In this document: positions 1 through 6,725 of the stretch, one piece after another
How positions within the stretch are numbered: the first letter of the stretch is position 1
How the letters are laid out: each line of letters starts with the position of its first letter
Assembly: GCA_051745085.1 (NCBI GenBank)
Contig: JBNJDR010000059.1
Coordinates: 1 to 10,009 of the forward strand
From: Halonatronomonas sp051745085
GTDB lineage: Bacteria; Bacillota; Halanaerobiia; Halanaerobiales; Halarsenatibacteraceae
Reading direction: 5' to 3'
Length of the DNA stretch: 10,009 nucleotides
Position numbers and translations under genes: made by a program
The notes under the pieces: generated by a model
The model's input: only the letters and a program-made list of their open reading frames with translations
The model's database searches: none
What the model was told of the DNA's origin: nothing

Positions 1-552
1 CCCACTGAAGATGCCGTTAAGATAGCCCTGCGAACTCAGCAATTGATAGCAGAAGAAAGTGGAGTTGCCGACACCATAGACCCCTTAGGTGGTTCCTATT
101 ACATTGAAGAGTTAACCGATAAATTAATAGAAGAAGCTAGAGAGTATTTAGCTGAAATTGATGAGCTGGGAGGCATGGCAGAGGCAGTTAAGGCAGGTTA
201 TGTTCAACGGGAGATCCAGGAATCAGCTTATAAAGTTCAGAAAGAGATAGAGGATCAAGAAAGGGTAGTTATTGGGGTAAATAAGCATAAGGAAGAGGAA
301 GAAAAGATCGGTAAACTATTGAAAGTTGATCCCGCCTTAGAGACTGCCCAGTGTGAAGAACTAAATCAAATTAAAACTGATAGAGATAGGGATAAAACCC
401 AGGCTCACCTGGATGATGTGCGTGCAGCAGCCCAGAATGGCGATAACTTAATGTATCCTATTCTCGATGCAGTAAGAGATTACGTCAGTTTGGGAGAAAT
501 TTGCGATGTTTTAAGAGATGAGTTCGGTGAATATGAAGCCAAATTGTTTTAA
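1..552 (+). CDS. mcmA1: Methylmalonyl-CoA mutase large (catalytic) subunit, C-terminal part
   Basis: Partial gene: the frame is open from the first base, so the start lies upstream; 183 residues and a TAA stop are visible. The enzyme interconverts succinyl-CoA and methylmalonyl-CoA with adenosylcobalamin in the cytoplasm. The visible part is the end of the TIM-barrel domain and its tail: a T-E-D-A-V-K-I-A-L-R-T-Q-Q run at residues 2-14, the family signature DPLGGSYY at residues 27-34, the helix ending in GGM and GVNKH at 92-96, then the C-terminal helical linker. No B12-binding domain follows in this chain; it is encoded separately downstream, so this is the split form of the mutase. Catalytic residues of the barrel are outside the window. 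The next gene starts 41 bases downstream. Family assignment is firm; the choice of mutase over isobutyryl-CoA-type relatives rests mainly on the meaB and mce neighbours. Confidence 0.93.
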   Translation, partial: PTEDAVKIALRTQQLIAEESGVADTIDPLGGSYYIEELTDKLIEEAREYLAEIDELGGMAEAVKAGYVQREIQESAYKVQKEIEDQERVVIGVNKHKEEEEKIGKLLKVDPALETAQCEELNQIKTDRDRDKTQAHLDDVRAAAQNGDNLMYPILDAVRDYVSLGEICDVLRDEFGEYEAKLF

Positions 553-580
553 GAGTAAAAATCGGAAGCTAAGGTATGCA

Positions 581-586
581 GGAGGG
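581..586 (+). promoter_or_regulatory. Ribosome binding site fixing the mcmA2 start
   Basis: GGAGGG lies 7 bases before the ATG at 594. An in-frame ATG at 576 would lie upstream of this site and has no purine-rich site of its own, so 594 is the better start. Confidence 0.75.
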
Positions 587-593
587 ATTGAGA

Positions 594-989
594 ATGGGCG
601 AAAATAAGATAAAAGTATTGATTGCAAAACCAGGGCTTGACGGCCATGATCGAGGCGCGAAAGTCATAGCCAGAGGGTTAAAAGAAGCCGGAATGGAAGT
701 TGTCTATACCGGACTACGGCAGACACCGGATCAAATTGTTAGAGCAGCAGTTCAGGAGGATGTAGATGTAGTTGGCTTAAGTATTCTCTCAGGTGCTCAC
801 AGTCATCTTTTTCCTGAAATAATTGATAGACTCAAAGAAAATGATAAGGATGATATTCTGGTCATCGCTGGTGGGATAATCCCCGATGAGGATCATTCCG
901 AGCTAAAAGAGATCGGGATTGAAGGTATTTTCAAGCCGGGGACACCGATCGGCGAGATAGTGGACTTTATCAAGAAAGAACTGGAGTAG
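594..989 (+). CDS. mcmA2: Methylmalonyl-CoA mutase small subunit, cobalamin-binding domain protein
   Basis: A 131-residue stand-alone B12-binding domain that provides the lower axial histidine ligand for adenosylcobalamin to the catalytic subunit encoded just upstream. The base-off/His-on motif DxHxxG is seen as D16-G-H18-D-R-G21, preceded by the usual first strand ending in AKPGL. The S-x-L element (S63, L65) and the GG element (G93-G94) that cradle the nucleotide tail of the cofactor are present. The fold ends with a KPGTP segment at 114-118. Length fits the roughly 130-residue split subunit. The ATG at 594 is chosen over the in-frame ATG at 576 because of the GGAGGG at 581-586. The next gene, meaB, begins 4 bases after the stop, and its GGAG lies in the last codons here, suggesting coupled translation. 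Confidence 0.95.
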   Translation: MGENKIKVLIAKPGLDGHDRGAKVIARGLKEAGMEVVYTGLRQTPDQIVRAAVQEDVDVVGLSILSGAHSHLFPEIIDRLKENDKDDILVIAGGIIPDEDHSELKEIGIEGIFKPGTPIGEIVDFIKKELE

Positions 990-993
990 ACCA

Positions 994-1953
994 ATGGAAG
1001 TTAAGGTTGAAGACATCTTAAACGGGCAGGAAACCGCTGTAGCAAGAGCAATAACTTTGGTGGAAAACTCTCGGAGCGAGGCCTTTCCCCTTTTGAAGGA
1101 ATTGTATCTTAAGACTGATCTGGCTTATCTCCTGGGTGTAACCGGACCTCCCGGTGCAGGTAAAAGTACCCTGGTGGATAAAATAGTTTCGGATTGGTTA
1201 GAGGCGGGAGAAAAGGTGGGCGTAATAGCTATAGATCCCAGCAGTGAATTTAGCGGGGGCGCTCTACTTGGGGACAGGATTCGAATGGGAAGGATAGCTC
1301 TGGATCCTAATGTGTTTATCCGGAGTATGGCTACTAGAGGATACTTAGGTGGATTAAATCCGGCAATATTCGATACTGTCCTGGTTCTATCTGCTGCCGG
1401 ATACAAAAAAATCGTAATTGAAACTGTGGGTGTGGGCCAGAATGAGATAGATATCGTCAGTCTGGCTGATACAACTCTGGTAGTAACTGTACCAGAAGCA
1501 GGTGATGAGATCCAGACTTTTAAAGCAGGCTTGATGGAGGCAGGAGATATCTTTGTTTTAAATAAATCAGATCATGCTGCTGCTCATAAGATGGAGTTGA
1601 TTTTAAAACAGATGATAGCCTTATCCAGTCAAAAAGATGAGAGTTGGGAGATTCCTCTGGTTAAGACTGTAGCCACAGAGAATAAAGGGATTACTGAATT
1701 GATTCAAAAAATACAGGCTCACCACAACTATCTTAAGGAGGTGGTTGGTAGCAAAGAGGGGCAGAAGCAAGTATTAAAGAATCACTTGGTCCACTTATTA
1801 GAAGAAGGTCTGCGTCATAGGTTCATTGATCCACTTCTAGCAGATCAGACCTTTGCTAATTCTTTAAATGAAGTTATGCACAAACAAAAAGATCCATATA
1901 CTGTGGTTTCCCGTTGGTTGGAATCCATTGGAGGAGGTTACATTACAGAATGA
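994..1953 (+). CDS. meaB: Methylmalonyl-CoA mutase-associated GTPase MeaB (ArgK family)
   Basis: A 319-residue cytoplasmic G3E-family P-loop GTPase that gates delivery of adenosylcobalamin to methylmalonyl-CoA mutase and protects it from inactivation. Visible motifs: Walker A GPPGAGKST at 51-59, a D-P-S-S-x-F-S-G-G-A-x-L-G-D-R-I-R-M segment from D81 to M98 (usual Pro after the serines is Glu85 here), the switch/Walker B region ETVGVGQNE at 143-151, and the guanine-specificity motif NKSD at 190-193. The C-terminal 100 residues are the helical dimerisation arm typical of MeaB. Full length for the family. GGAG at 983-986 precedes the ATG by 7 bases. It sits directly after the mutase subunits, where MeaB is expected, and its stop overlaps the start of mce as ATGA. 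Older annotations call this family LAO/AO transport kinase; the neighbours make the MeaB role much more likely. Confidence 0.95.
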   Translation: MEVKVEDILNGQETAVARAITLVENSRSEAFPLLKELYLKTDLAYLLGVTGPPGAGKSTLVDKIVSDWLEAGEKVGVIAIDPSSEFSGGALLGDRIRMGRIALDPNVFIRSMATRGYLGGLNPAIFDTVLVLSAAGYKKIVIETVGVGQNEIDIVSLADTTLVVTVPEAGDEIQTFKAGLMEAGDIFVLNKSDHAAAHKMELILKQMIALSSQKDESWEIPLVKTVATENKGITELIQKIQAHHNYLKEVVGSKEGQKQVLKNHLVHLLEEGLRHRFIDPLLADQTFANSLNEVMHKQKDPYTVVSRWLESIGGGYITE

Positions 1954-2363
1954 AAATAGATCATATTGGGATAGCTGTACATGATGTAGAAACTGCTTTA
2001 AAGTTTTACCGTGACGCCCTGGGCCTGGAGTACAGAGGCCAGGAAGAGGTGGAAGCAGAAGGGGTAAGAGTTGCCTTTTTAAAAATAGGCGAAAGCAAAA
2101 TTGAGCTTCTGGAACCGCTTTCTGATGAAGGTGCCATTGCTCGTCACCTGGAAAAAAGAGGTGAGGGCATCCATCATATAGCTATGCTGGTAGATGATAT
2201 TGAAGCTAAAGTTCAGGAAATGCAGGAGCAGGATGTCAGATTTATAAAAGATGAACCGACTACAGGGGCAGGAAATAAAAAGATAATTTTTATTCACCCT
2301 AAGAGTTCTCACGGTGTTTTAGCAGAACTCTGCCAAACAATATCAGGGGGGCAAAAAGAATGA
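1950..2363 (+). CDS. mce: Methylmalonyl-CoA epimerase (glyoxalase/VOC superfamily)
   Basis: A 137-residue metal-dependent epimerase that interconverts (R)- and (S)-methylmalonyl-CoA, linking the mutase to the biotin-dependent propionyl/methylmalonyl-CoA carboxylation or decarboxylation enzymes. It shows two VOC half-modules: DHIGIAVHD at 4-12 opening the first and GIHHIAMLVDD at 73-83 opening the second. Likely metal ligands by family comparison are H5, E52 (in IELLEP), H75 or H76, and E126 (in VLAEL). The SSHGVLAEL ending is characteristic of this enzyme. The start is the ATG at 1950, overlapping the meaB stop as ATGA, with GAGGAGG at 1931-1937 inside meaB; an earlier in-frame start at 1914 would add residues not seen in the family before DHIGIAV. 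The gdh start overlaps its stop in the same way. Length is normal. Confidence 0.94.
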   Translation: MKIDHIGIAVHDVETALKFYRDALGLEYRGQEEVEAEGVRVAFLKIGESKIELLEPLSDEGAIARHLEKRGEGIHHIAMLVDDIEAKVQEMQEQDVRFIKDEPTTGAGNKKIIFIHPKSSHGVLAELCQTISGGQKE

Positions 2364-3610
2364 GTAAAGAATATAAAATATACGAAGTAGTATTGAAACA
2401 ACTGGATGACGCAGCAACTGAGTTGAATTTAGATCCACAGGTTAAAGAATTATTGAAAGAACCCATTAGGACTTTGAGCGTAGCCATTCCAGTTAGGATG
2501 GATGACGGTGGCGTTAGAGTTTTTAAAGGGTTCCGCTGCCAGCATAATGATGCTTTAGGTCCCACCAAAGGTGGTATCAGATTTCACCCTCAGGTAGATC
2601 AGCAGGAAGTTCAGGCTCTAGCAGCCTGGATGACTTTCAAGTGTTCCCTTGTCGGCATCCCTTATGGCGGAGCAAAAGGTGGAGTATTGTGTAATCCTAA
2701 AGAAATGAGCAAAGGTGAACTAGAAAGATTGTCTCGGGGTTTCATCCAGGCCATCGCCCCGATCATCGGTCCTGATAAAGACATCCCGGCACCTGATGTA
2801 TATACAGATGCTCAGGTCATGTCCTGGTTCATGGATGAATTTTCTAAGATAAAGGGCGTAAATACCCCAGGCTTGGTTACAGGTAAACCTCTGGTCATTG
2901 GCGGTTCTTACGGGCGCGACTCAGCAACTGCCCGCGGATTGATGTACACTGTTAGAGAAGCAGCTAAGCGAATCGATCTCGATTTGAGTAAAGCAACGGT
3001 AGCGGTTCAGGGTTACGGAAATGCCGGGAGCTTTAGTGCTAAGTTCTTACAGGAGTTAGGCTGTAAAGTTATCGCTGTTAACGATTCCAGCGGTGGAGTA
3101 TATGATCCTAATGGTATGGATGCGGAAGAACTGACCCGATATAAAGAAGAAAATGGCAGTTTGATCGGCTTCCCCGGAGCAGAAGAGATAAGCAACCAGG
3201 ATCTCCTGGCCCTTGATTGTGATATTCTGGTTCCAGCTGCTTTAGAAAACCAGATTAATGAAAATAACGTCGATAATATAAAGGCAAAGATGGTCGCAGA
3301 AGCGGCTAATGGGCCAACTACCCCTGAAGCTGATAAAGTTCTCTTCGAAAAAGGTGTAGTAGTTATACCGGATATTTTAGCCAATGCCGGTGGTGTCACC
3401 GTATCTTACTTTGAATGGGTTCAGAATATGTATAATTACTACTGGTCCAGAGAAGAAGTAGATGAAAAGCTTGAGAAGATCATGGTCAGTGCCTTTGATC
3501 GGGTATATAAGAAACATGAAGAAAGTGGAGTGCCTCTTAGAGTTGCAGCTTATATGGTTTCGATCGAAAGGTTAACTGAAGCCATGAGAGCTAGAGGTTG
3601 GGTTGAGTAA
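2360..3610 (+). CDS. gdhA: Glutamate dehydrogenase (Glu/Leu/Phe/Val dehydrogenase family)
   Basis: A 416-residue cytoplasmic dehydrogenase of the hexameric glutamate dehydrogenase type, oxidatively deaminating glutamate to 2-oxoglutarate and ammonium or the reverse. The N-terminal domain carries the substrate lysines: K70 in GPTKGG, K94 in TFKCSL and the catalytic K106 in PYGGAKGG, with the catalytic Asp probably D146 in PAPDVYTD. The coenzyme domain has a Rossmann loop GYGNAG at 218-223 followed by the strand ending IAVNDSSG; I cannot tell NAD from NADP preference. C-terminal features VAEAANGPTTPEA and PDILANAGGV are standard. Length matches the bacterial/archaeal 415-420 residue class. The ATG overlaps the mce stop (ATGA), with a G-rich site at 2345-2351, so it is the last gene of the mutase operon. 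A hairpin follows 32 bases after the stop. Leucine or phenylalanine dehydrogenase is unlikely, as those are shorter. Confidence 0.93.
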   Translation: MSKEYKIYEVVLKQLDDAATELNLDPQVKELLKEPIRTLSVAIPVRMDDGGVRVFKGFRCQHNDALGPTKGGIRFHPQVDQQEVQALAAWMTFKCSLVGIPYGGAKGGVLCNPKEMSKGELERLSRGFIQAIAPIIGPDKDIPAPDVYTDAQVMSWFMDEFSKIKGVNTPGLVTGKPLVIGGSYGRDSATARGLMYTVREAAKRIDLDLSKATVAVQGYGNAGSFSAKFLQELGCKVIAVNDSSGGVYDPNGMDAEELTRYKEENGSLIGFPGAEEISNQDLLALDCDILVPAALENQINENNVDNIKAKMVAEAANGPTTPEADKVLFEKGVVVIPDILANAGGVTVSYFEWVQNMYNYYWSREEVDEKLEKIMVSAFDRVYKKHEESGVPLRVAAYMVSIERLTEAMRARGWVE

Positions 3611-3642
3611 ATAACAACAAAAACATAATATTAGAGTAAAAC

Positions 3643-3668
3643 AGAGAGGCAGCCAGGGCTGCCTCTCT
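3643..3668. terminator. Hairpin between convergent gdh and nrdJ, probably a bidirectional terminator
   Basis: A perfect 12-base inverted repeat (3643-3654 with 3657-3668, AGAGAGGCAGCC and its complement) separated by two bases; physically an 11-bp stem with a CAGG tetraloop. It sits between the stop of gdh (3610) and the stop of nrdJ (3690). Read on the minus strand it is followed by GTTTTAC, a short U tract; on the plus strand the next T run (3685-3690) is too far away for a classical intrinsic terminator. It therefore probably ends nrdJ and may also stop, or protect the 3' end of, the gdh transcript. Confidence 0.75.
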
Positions 3669-3689
3669 CTGATATTCGTCGATCATTTT

Positions 3690-6011
3690 TTAACCACAGC
3701 GGGACCAGCCGCAGCTTTTACAGACTACACAACCGCCGTCGTTTGCTAGTTTACTTCCGCATTCCGGACAGGTGCGGTTAACTTCAGTTTCGGTGCCGCC
3801 TGGATTAGTTTCTGTAGATTTTTCATTCGGCATCCCCCGGGTTGCTTGAGCAGCTTTTTCTTTGACTGCTTCTGAATTGAAGTTCGCCTGTCCTTCTGGA
3901 CAGATATGATCGTTTTCTAGAGAAGCGGCCAGGGCTCGCCCGATCGCATCGGGACAGGAGAGATTTTTGACTTCACTTCTAATCATGGCGGCCTCGCATC
4001 GGATTCCTTTTAATTGGTCGACTATCTCTTCCACGGGCATCCCGCTTCTTAGAGCTAATGAAGTAAGGCGGCTGATCGCTTCTGATTGAGCATGGCAGCC
4101 TCCCCCTTTGCCTGTGGTGGTAAAGAGTTCGCAGATGCCTTCTTCATCAGAATTGATCGTAATATATAATTTGCCGCAGCCGATCAGGGTTTTTTCGGTG
4201 GTACCAACGGTTACTTTAGGTCGACTGCGCTTACCCCTATTAGTCTCTTTACCACCGGCAGTTTCGCCGTGGCTGGATTTAGTGGTGAGCACCTGTTCCG
4301 ATCTGCTGCCATCTCGATAAATGGTGATGCCTTTACAACTGGATTCATAAGCCAGTTCATATGCTTCTCGGACATCATCTAAAGTTGCTTCATTTCTAAA
4401 GTTGATCGTTTTGCTCACGGCATTATCGACACTTTTTTGAAAGGCGGCTTGAGTTTTAACGTGCCATTCCGGTGAAATATCATGGGATGTTACAAAAAGA
4501 TCGCGCATGTCACCCGGGATTTCTGTAAGTGCTTGGATCGAACTCTGGTCGGCCAGTTTTTCTTTGAGATAATCGGTCATGATGTCTTTTGCCTCAGCCA
4601 TCCGGGCGAAGAGAGGATGTAGTTCAACCAGAGTTTCATCGATGACATGTCTTTCGTAGGCCAGAGCGAAGAGAGGTTCGATGCCGCTGCTGGTATTGGC
4701 GATAATGCTGATAGAGCCCGTAGGGGCAATAGTGGTCGTGGTTGCATTTCTGTATGGGGTATCATATATACTTTTTTCATAATTAGGGAAAGGACCTCGT
4801 TCCTGAGCTAATTGATGGGAGGCCTCTTTAGATTTTTCATCTATAAATGACATCACCTCTCTGGCTGCTTCCAGGGCATCTTGACTGTCATAAGCCAGTC
4901 CCAGTTTGATCAGCATGTCGCTGTAACCCATGACTCCCAGACCGATCTTGCGATTATTTTTAACCATTTCTGTAATTTGGGTGAGAGGAAATTCACTCAT
5001 ATCGATAACGTTGTCGAGAAAATGCACGGCTTTTTTAACAGTTTCTTCAAGTTTAGAGAAATCTATTTCAGCTTCCCCAATTTCCCCTCTTGTCATCTCA
5101 GCTAGATTAATGGACCCAAGATTGCAGGCTTCATACGGCAGAAGAGGCTGCTCCCCGCAGGGGTTGGTACTTTCTATTTCACCTACTGCTGGGGTGGGGT
5201 TCTCTGCATTGATCTTATCCAGGAAGATCAAGCCAGGTTCACCATTCTTATGGGCCATTTCAACGATAAGCGAGAATATTTCTCGGGCGTTTTCTTTTCC
5301 CGATGCCTTACCTGTCCTGGGATTGATCAAATCATACTCAGCTTCAGAAAAATATGCATCCATAAATTCTGAAGTTATAGCTACAGAGATATTAAAATTA
5401 TTCAGTTCCTGTTCATTCTCTTTACAGGTTATAAAATCGCGGATGTCCGGATGGTCAACCCGCAAAACCCCCATATTGGCACCGCGACGTTTGCCTCCCT
5501 GTTTGACTGTATTGGTGGCTTCATCAAATATTTTCATGAAAGATATGGGACCGCTGGCAACACCGCCGGTGGTTTTTACCCTATCATTTTTTGGCCTAAT
5601 TCTTGAAAAACTAAATCCGGTCCCGCCTCCACTTTTATGGATCAGAGCAGAATATTTAATGGCGTCGAAAATACCCTCCATGCTATCTTCAACAGGCAGG
5701 ACAAAACAGGCGCTTAATTGCTGGAGATCATTGCCGGCATTCATTAAAGTAGGTGAGTTAGGTAAAAATTCCAGTTGGGCCATCATCTCATAAAACTGGC
5801 GGGCGGCCGGTTCGACTTCTTCAGCGTAATTTTTATCGGCCTGGGCAATATTCCAGGCCACACGCCAGAACATTTCTGCTGGAGTTTCGATTATATTACC
5901 TTCCTCGTCTTTTTGTAAGTATCTGGCCTGTAAGATTTTCTCACTATTGGCCGATAAATTGGGAGTTAAAAGATCTTCTGGTTTTTGGGGATTACTAGTT
6001 TTATCAGGCAT
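3690..6011 (-). CDS. nrdJ: Class II (adenosylcobalamin-dependent) ribonucleoside-diphosphate reductase
   Basis: A 773-residue enzyme that makes deoxyribonucleotides with a thiyl radical generated from adenosylcobalamin, needing neither oxygen nor a separate radical subunit. Signatures: the redox cysteine C102 in LSACFVL, the GGGTG stretch shortly after it, the active-site NPCGEQ at 283-288 with radical-bearing C285 flanked by N283 and E287, and the second redox cysteine C296 in ACNLGS. GVMGYSDML and the APTGSIS loop that holds substrate phosphates follow. From about residue 600 comes a TSCPD domain (GCGKLYIT to the GMPVEEIVDQLKG region). The C-terminus is cysteine-rich (C748, C751, C761, C764, C767, C772), resembling a zinc ribbon plus the redox tail that re-reduces the active site. 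No N-terminal ATP cone is apparent. The ATG at 6011 is chosen because the upstream GTG at 6026 overlaps the ribosome binding site. It converges on gdh and diverges from the ferritin-like gene. Confidence 0.96.
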   Translation of the reverse strand: MPDKTSNPQKPEDLLTPNLSANSEKILQARYLQKDEEGNIIETPAEMFWRVAWNIAQADKNYAEEVEPAARQFYEMMAQLEFLPNSPTLMNAGNDLQQLSACFVLPVEDSMEGIFDAIKYSALIHKSGGGTGFSFSRIRPKNDRVKTTGGVASGPISFMKIFDEATNTVKQGGKRRGANMGVLRVDHPDIRDFITCKENEQELNNFNISVAITSEFMDAYFSEAEYDLINPRTGKASGKENAREIFSLIVEMAHKNGEPGLIFLDKINAENPTPAVGEIESTNPCGEQPLLPYEACNLGSINLAEMTRGEIGEAEIDFSKLEETVKKAVHFLDNVIDMSEFPLTQITEMVKNNRKIGLGVMGYSDMLIKLGLAYDSQDALEAAREVMSFIDEKSKEASHQLAQERGPFPNYEKSIYDTPYRNATTTTIAPTGSISIIANTSSGIEPLFALAYERHVIDETLVELHPLFARMAEAKDIMTDYLKEKLADQSSIQALTEIPGDMRDLFVTSHDISPEWHVKTQAAFQKSVDNAVSKTINFRNEATLDDVREAYELAYESSCKGITIYRDGSRSEQVLTTKSSHGETAGGKETNRGKRSRPKVTVGTTEKTLIGCGKLYITINSDEEGICELFTTTGKGGGCHAQSEAISRLTSLALRSGMPVEEIVDQLKGIRCEAAMIRSEVKNLSCPDAIGRALAASLENDHICPEGQANFNSEAVKEKAAQATRGMPNEKSTETNPGGTETEVNRTCPECGSKLANDGGCVVCKSCGWSRCG

Positions 6012-6020
6012 AATATCATT

Positions 6021-6024
6021 CCTC
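6021..6024 (-). promoter_or_regulatory. Ribosome binding site deciding the nrdJ start
   Basis: On the minus strand GAGG (within GTGAGGAATG) ends 9 bases before the ATG at 6011. The alternative GTG start at 6026 shares its last base with this site and has only AT-rich sequence upstream, so the five-residue longer form is unlikely. Confidence 0.65.
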
Positions 6025-6044
6025 ACTTATATTTATATATTTCA

Positions 6045-6065
6045 ATTATATTGTACCAGATTATA
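6045..6065 (-). promoter_or_regulatory. Candidate nrdJ promoter -10 region
   Basis: The minus strand carries two perfect TATAAT hexamers, at 6060-6065 and 6045-6050, 34-49 bases before the nrdJ start codon. Neither has a good TTGACA at 16-18 bp; for the first, the -35 position (about 6083-6088) would overlap the first NrdR-like site, which would suit repression. AT-rich sequence makes chance matches common. Confidence 0.35.
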
Positions 6066-6084
6066 CAACTGAAATAAACAGTTT

Positions 6085-6131
6085 TTTCTATATATAGGTG
6101 AAAAAATCTTGATAACCACAATATATAGGGG
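6085..6131. promoter_or_regulatory. Candidate tandem NrdR operator upstream of nrdJ
   Basis: Two 16-bp sites, 6085-6100 and 6116-6131, carry the cores CTATATATAG (6088-6097) and CAATATATAG (6119-6128). Both fit the central CwATATATwG of the published NrdR box consensus (acaCwATATATwGtgt). The sites start exactly 31 bp apart, about three helical turns, which is the normal phasing of paired NrdR boxes. The outer arms match poorly: the right arm of site 1 is GGTG, and site 2 keeps CAC on the left and GxG on the right. NrdR is the ATP/dATP-sensing repressor of ribonucleotide reductase genes, and nrdJ is the adjacent gene. The nrdR gene itself is not in this window. Confidence 0.55.
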
Positions 6132-6156
6132 GAGTAAGGCTGAAGATGTGATTGTA

Positions 6157-6185
6157 TTGATATCTAATCTTATTTGAGGTAAGAT
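6157..6185 (+). promoter_or_regulatory. Candidate promoter of the ferritin-like gene
   Basis: TTGATA (6157-6162, 5 of 6 to the -35 consensus) is separated by 17 bp from TAAGAT (6180-6185, 4 of 6 to the -10), 51 bases before the ATG at 6236. The -10 is one arm of an inverted repeat, ATCTTA (6167-6172), 7 bases, TAAGAT (6180-6185), which could be an operator. Confidence 0.4.
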
Positions 6186-6235
6186 AATAAGTAGACAGAT
6201 ATGGATCAATAATATTAGAGGAGGTTGATGAGAAT

Positions 6236-6712
6236 ATGTTAAGCGAAAAATTCAATGAATTGGAAGTAATAGAGATGGCAAAAGACATCGAACAGCGGGG
6301 ATTGACATTTTATCGGGCTCAAGCTGAAAATACGGATAATGATGAGATAAAGCAGTTGTTCATCCGCCTGGCTGGCGATGAAAAAGATCATTATCAGCGG
6401 TTTGAAGAGATAGGCAAGACTATAGACACCACCAATGAAGTTAAAGATTACATCTATAATGAAGATGTGAGTGCTTATTTGAATGCACTGGTTGAATTTG
6501 TGGTATTTCCTACTGATGCTGAGGCGTCCAGGCAGTATGGCTCGATGGAGGAAGTTTTTGAACTGGCAATTCAGGCTGAAAAAGATTCTATTTTACTTTA
6601 TACTGAGATGCTTGACAATCACAGTGGAGAAGCAAGGGATATAATTAAAACATTGATCAAAGAAGAAAAGCAGCATCTGCTCGATTTGGTTAAGCTGAAT
6701 GCCAAATTGTAA
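6236..6712 (+). CDS. Ferritin-like diiron protein, rubrerythrin family without rubredoxin domain
   Basis: A 158-residue four-helix-bundle protein of the ferritin-like superfamily. Helix 1 carries E19 (in DIEQRGLTFY), helix 2 the ExxH pair E49/H52 (in DEKDHY), helix 3 E115 (in AIQAEKDSILLY) and helix 4 the second ExxH pair E144/H147 (in EEKQHLLDL). These are the expected diiron ligands of the rubrerythrin type. There is no C-terminal CxxC rubredoxin domain, so electrons for any peroxide reduction must come from another protein. The family commonly protects anaerobes against hydrogen peroxide, but the exact activity of this single-domain form is not certain; iron handling is possible. AGGAGG at 6219-6224 precedes the ATG by 11 bases. 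It is transcribed away from nrdJ and is followed 13 bases later by the GIY-YIG gene, probably co-transcribed. Confidence 0.85.
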   Translation: MLSEKFNELEVIEMAKDIEQRGLTFYRAQAENTDNDEIKQLFIRLAGDEKDHYQRFEEIGKTIDTTNEVKDYIYNEDVSAYLNALVEFVVFPTDAEASRQYGSMEEVFELAIQAEKDSILLYTEMLDNHSGEARDIIKTLIKEEKQHLLDLVKLNAKL

Positions 6713-6725
6713 GATAGGAGAAGAG

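Noticed and set aside
1125..1406. Minus-strand open frame inside meaB, and a similar one at 3013-3399 inside gdh
   Set aside because: Both are opposite conserved nucleotide-binding regions of well-identified genes and show biased, shadow-type composition with no recognisable motif.
4930..5793. 287-codon open frame on the + strand inside nrdJ
   Set aside because: It is fully antisense to strongly conserved nrdJ sequence, has no ribosome binding site, and its translation resembles no family; a reverse-frame shadow.
6067..6083. Small palindrome AACTG-N7-CAGTT followed by T run, terminator-like on + strand
   Set aside because: The stem is only 5 bp and AT-rich, and there is no + strand gene upstream to terminate except nrdJ's opposite strand.
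6012..6235. Possible cobalamin riboswitch in front of B12-dependent nrdJ
   Set aside because: No B12-box-like conserved segment or long GC-rich paired leader is visible on either strand; the likely nrdJ leader between the candidate -10 hexamers and the start is only about 30-40 bases.
6088..6288. 66-codon minus-strand open frame across the nrdJ/ferritin-like gap
   Set aside because: It overlaps the start of the ferritin-like gene and the candidate NrdR sites, is low-complexity (Ser/Asn/Ile-rich from AT-rich DNA), and has no supporting start signal.
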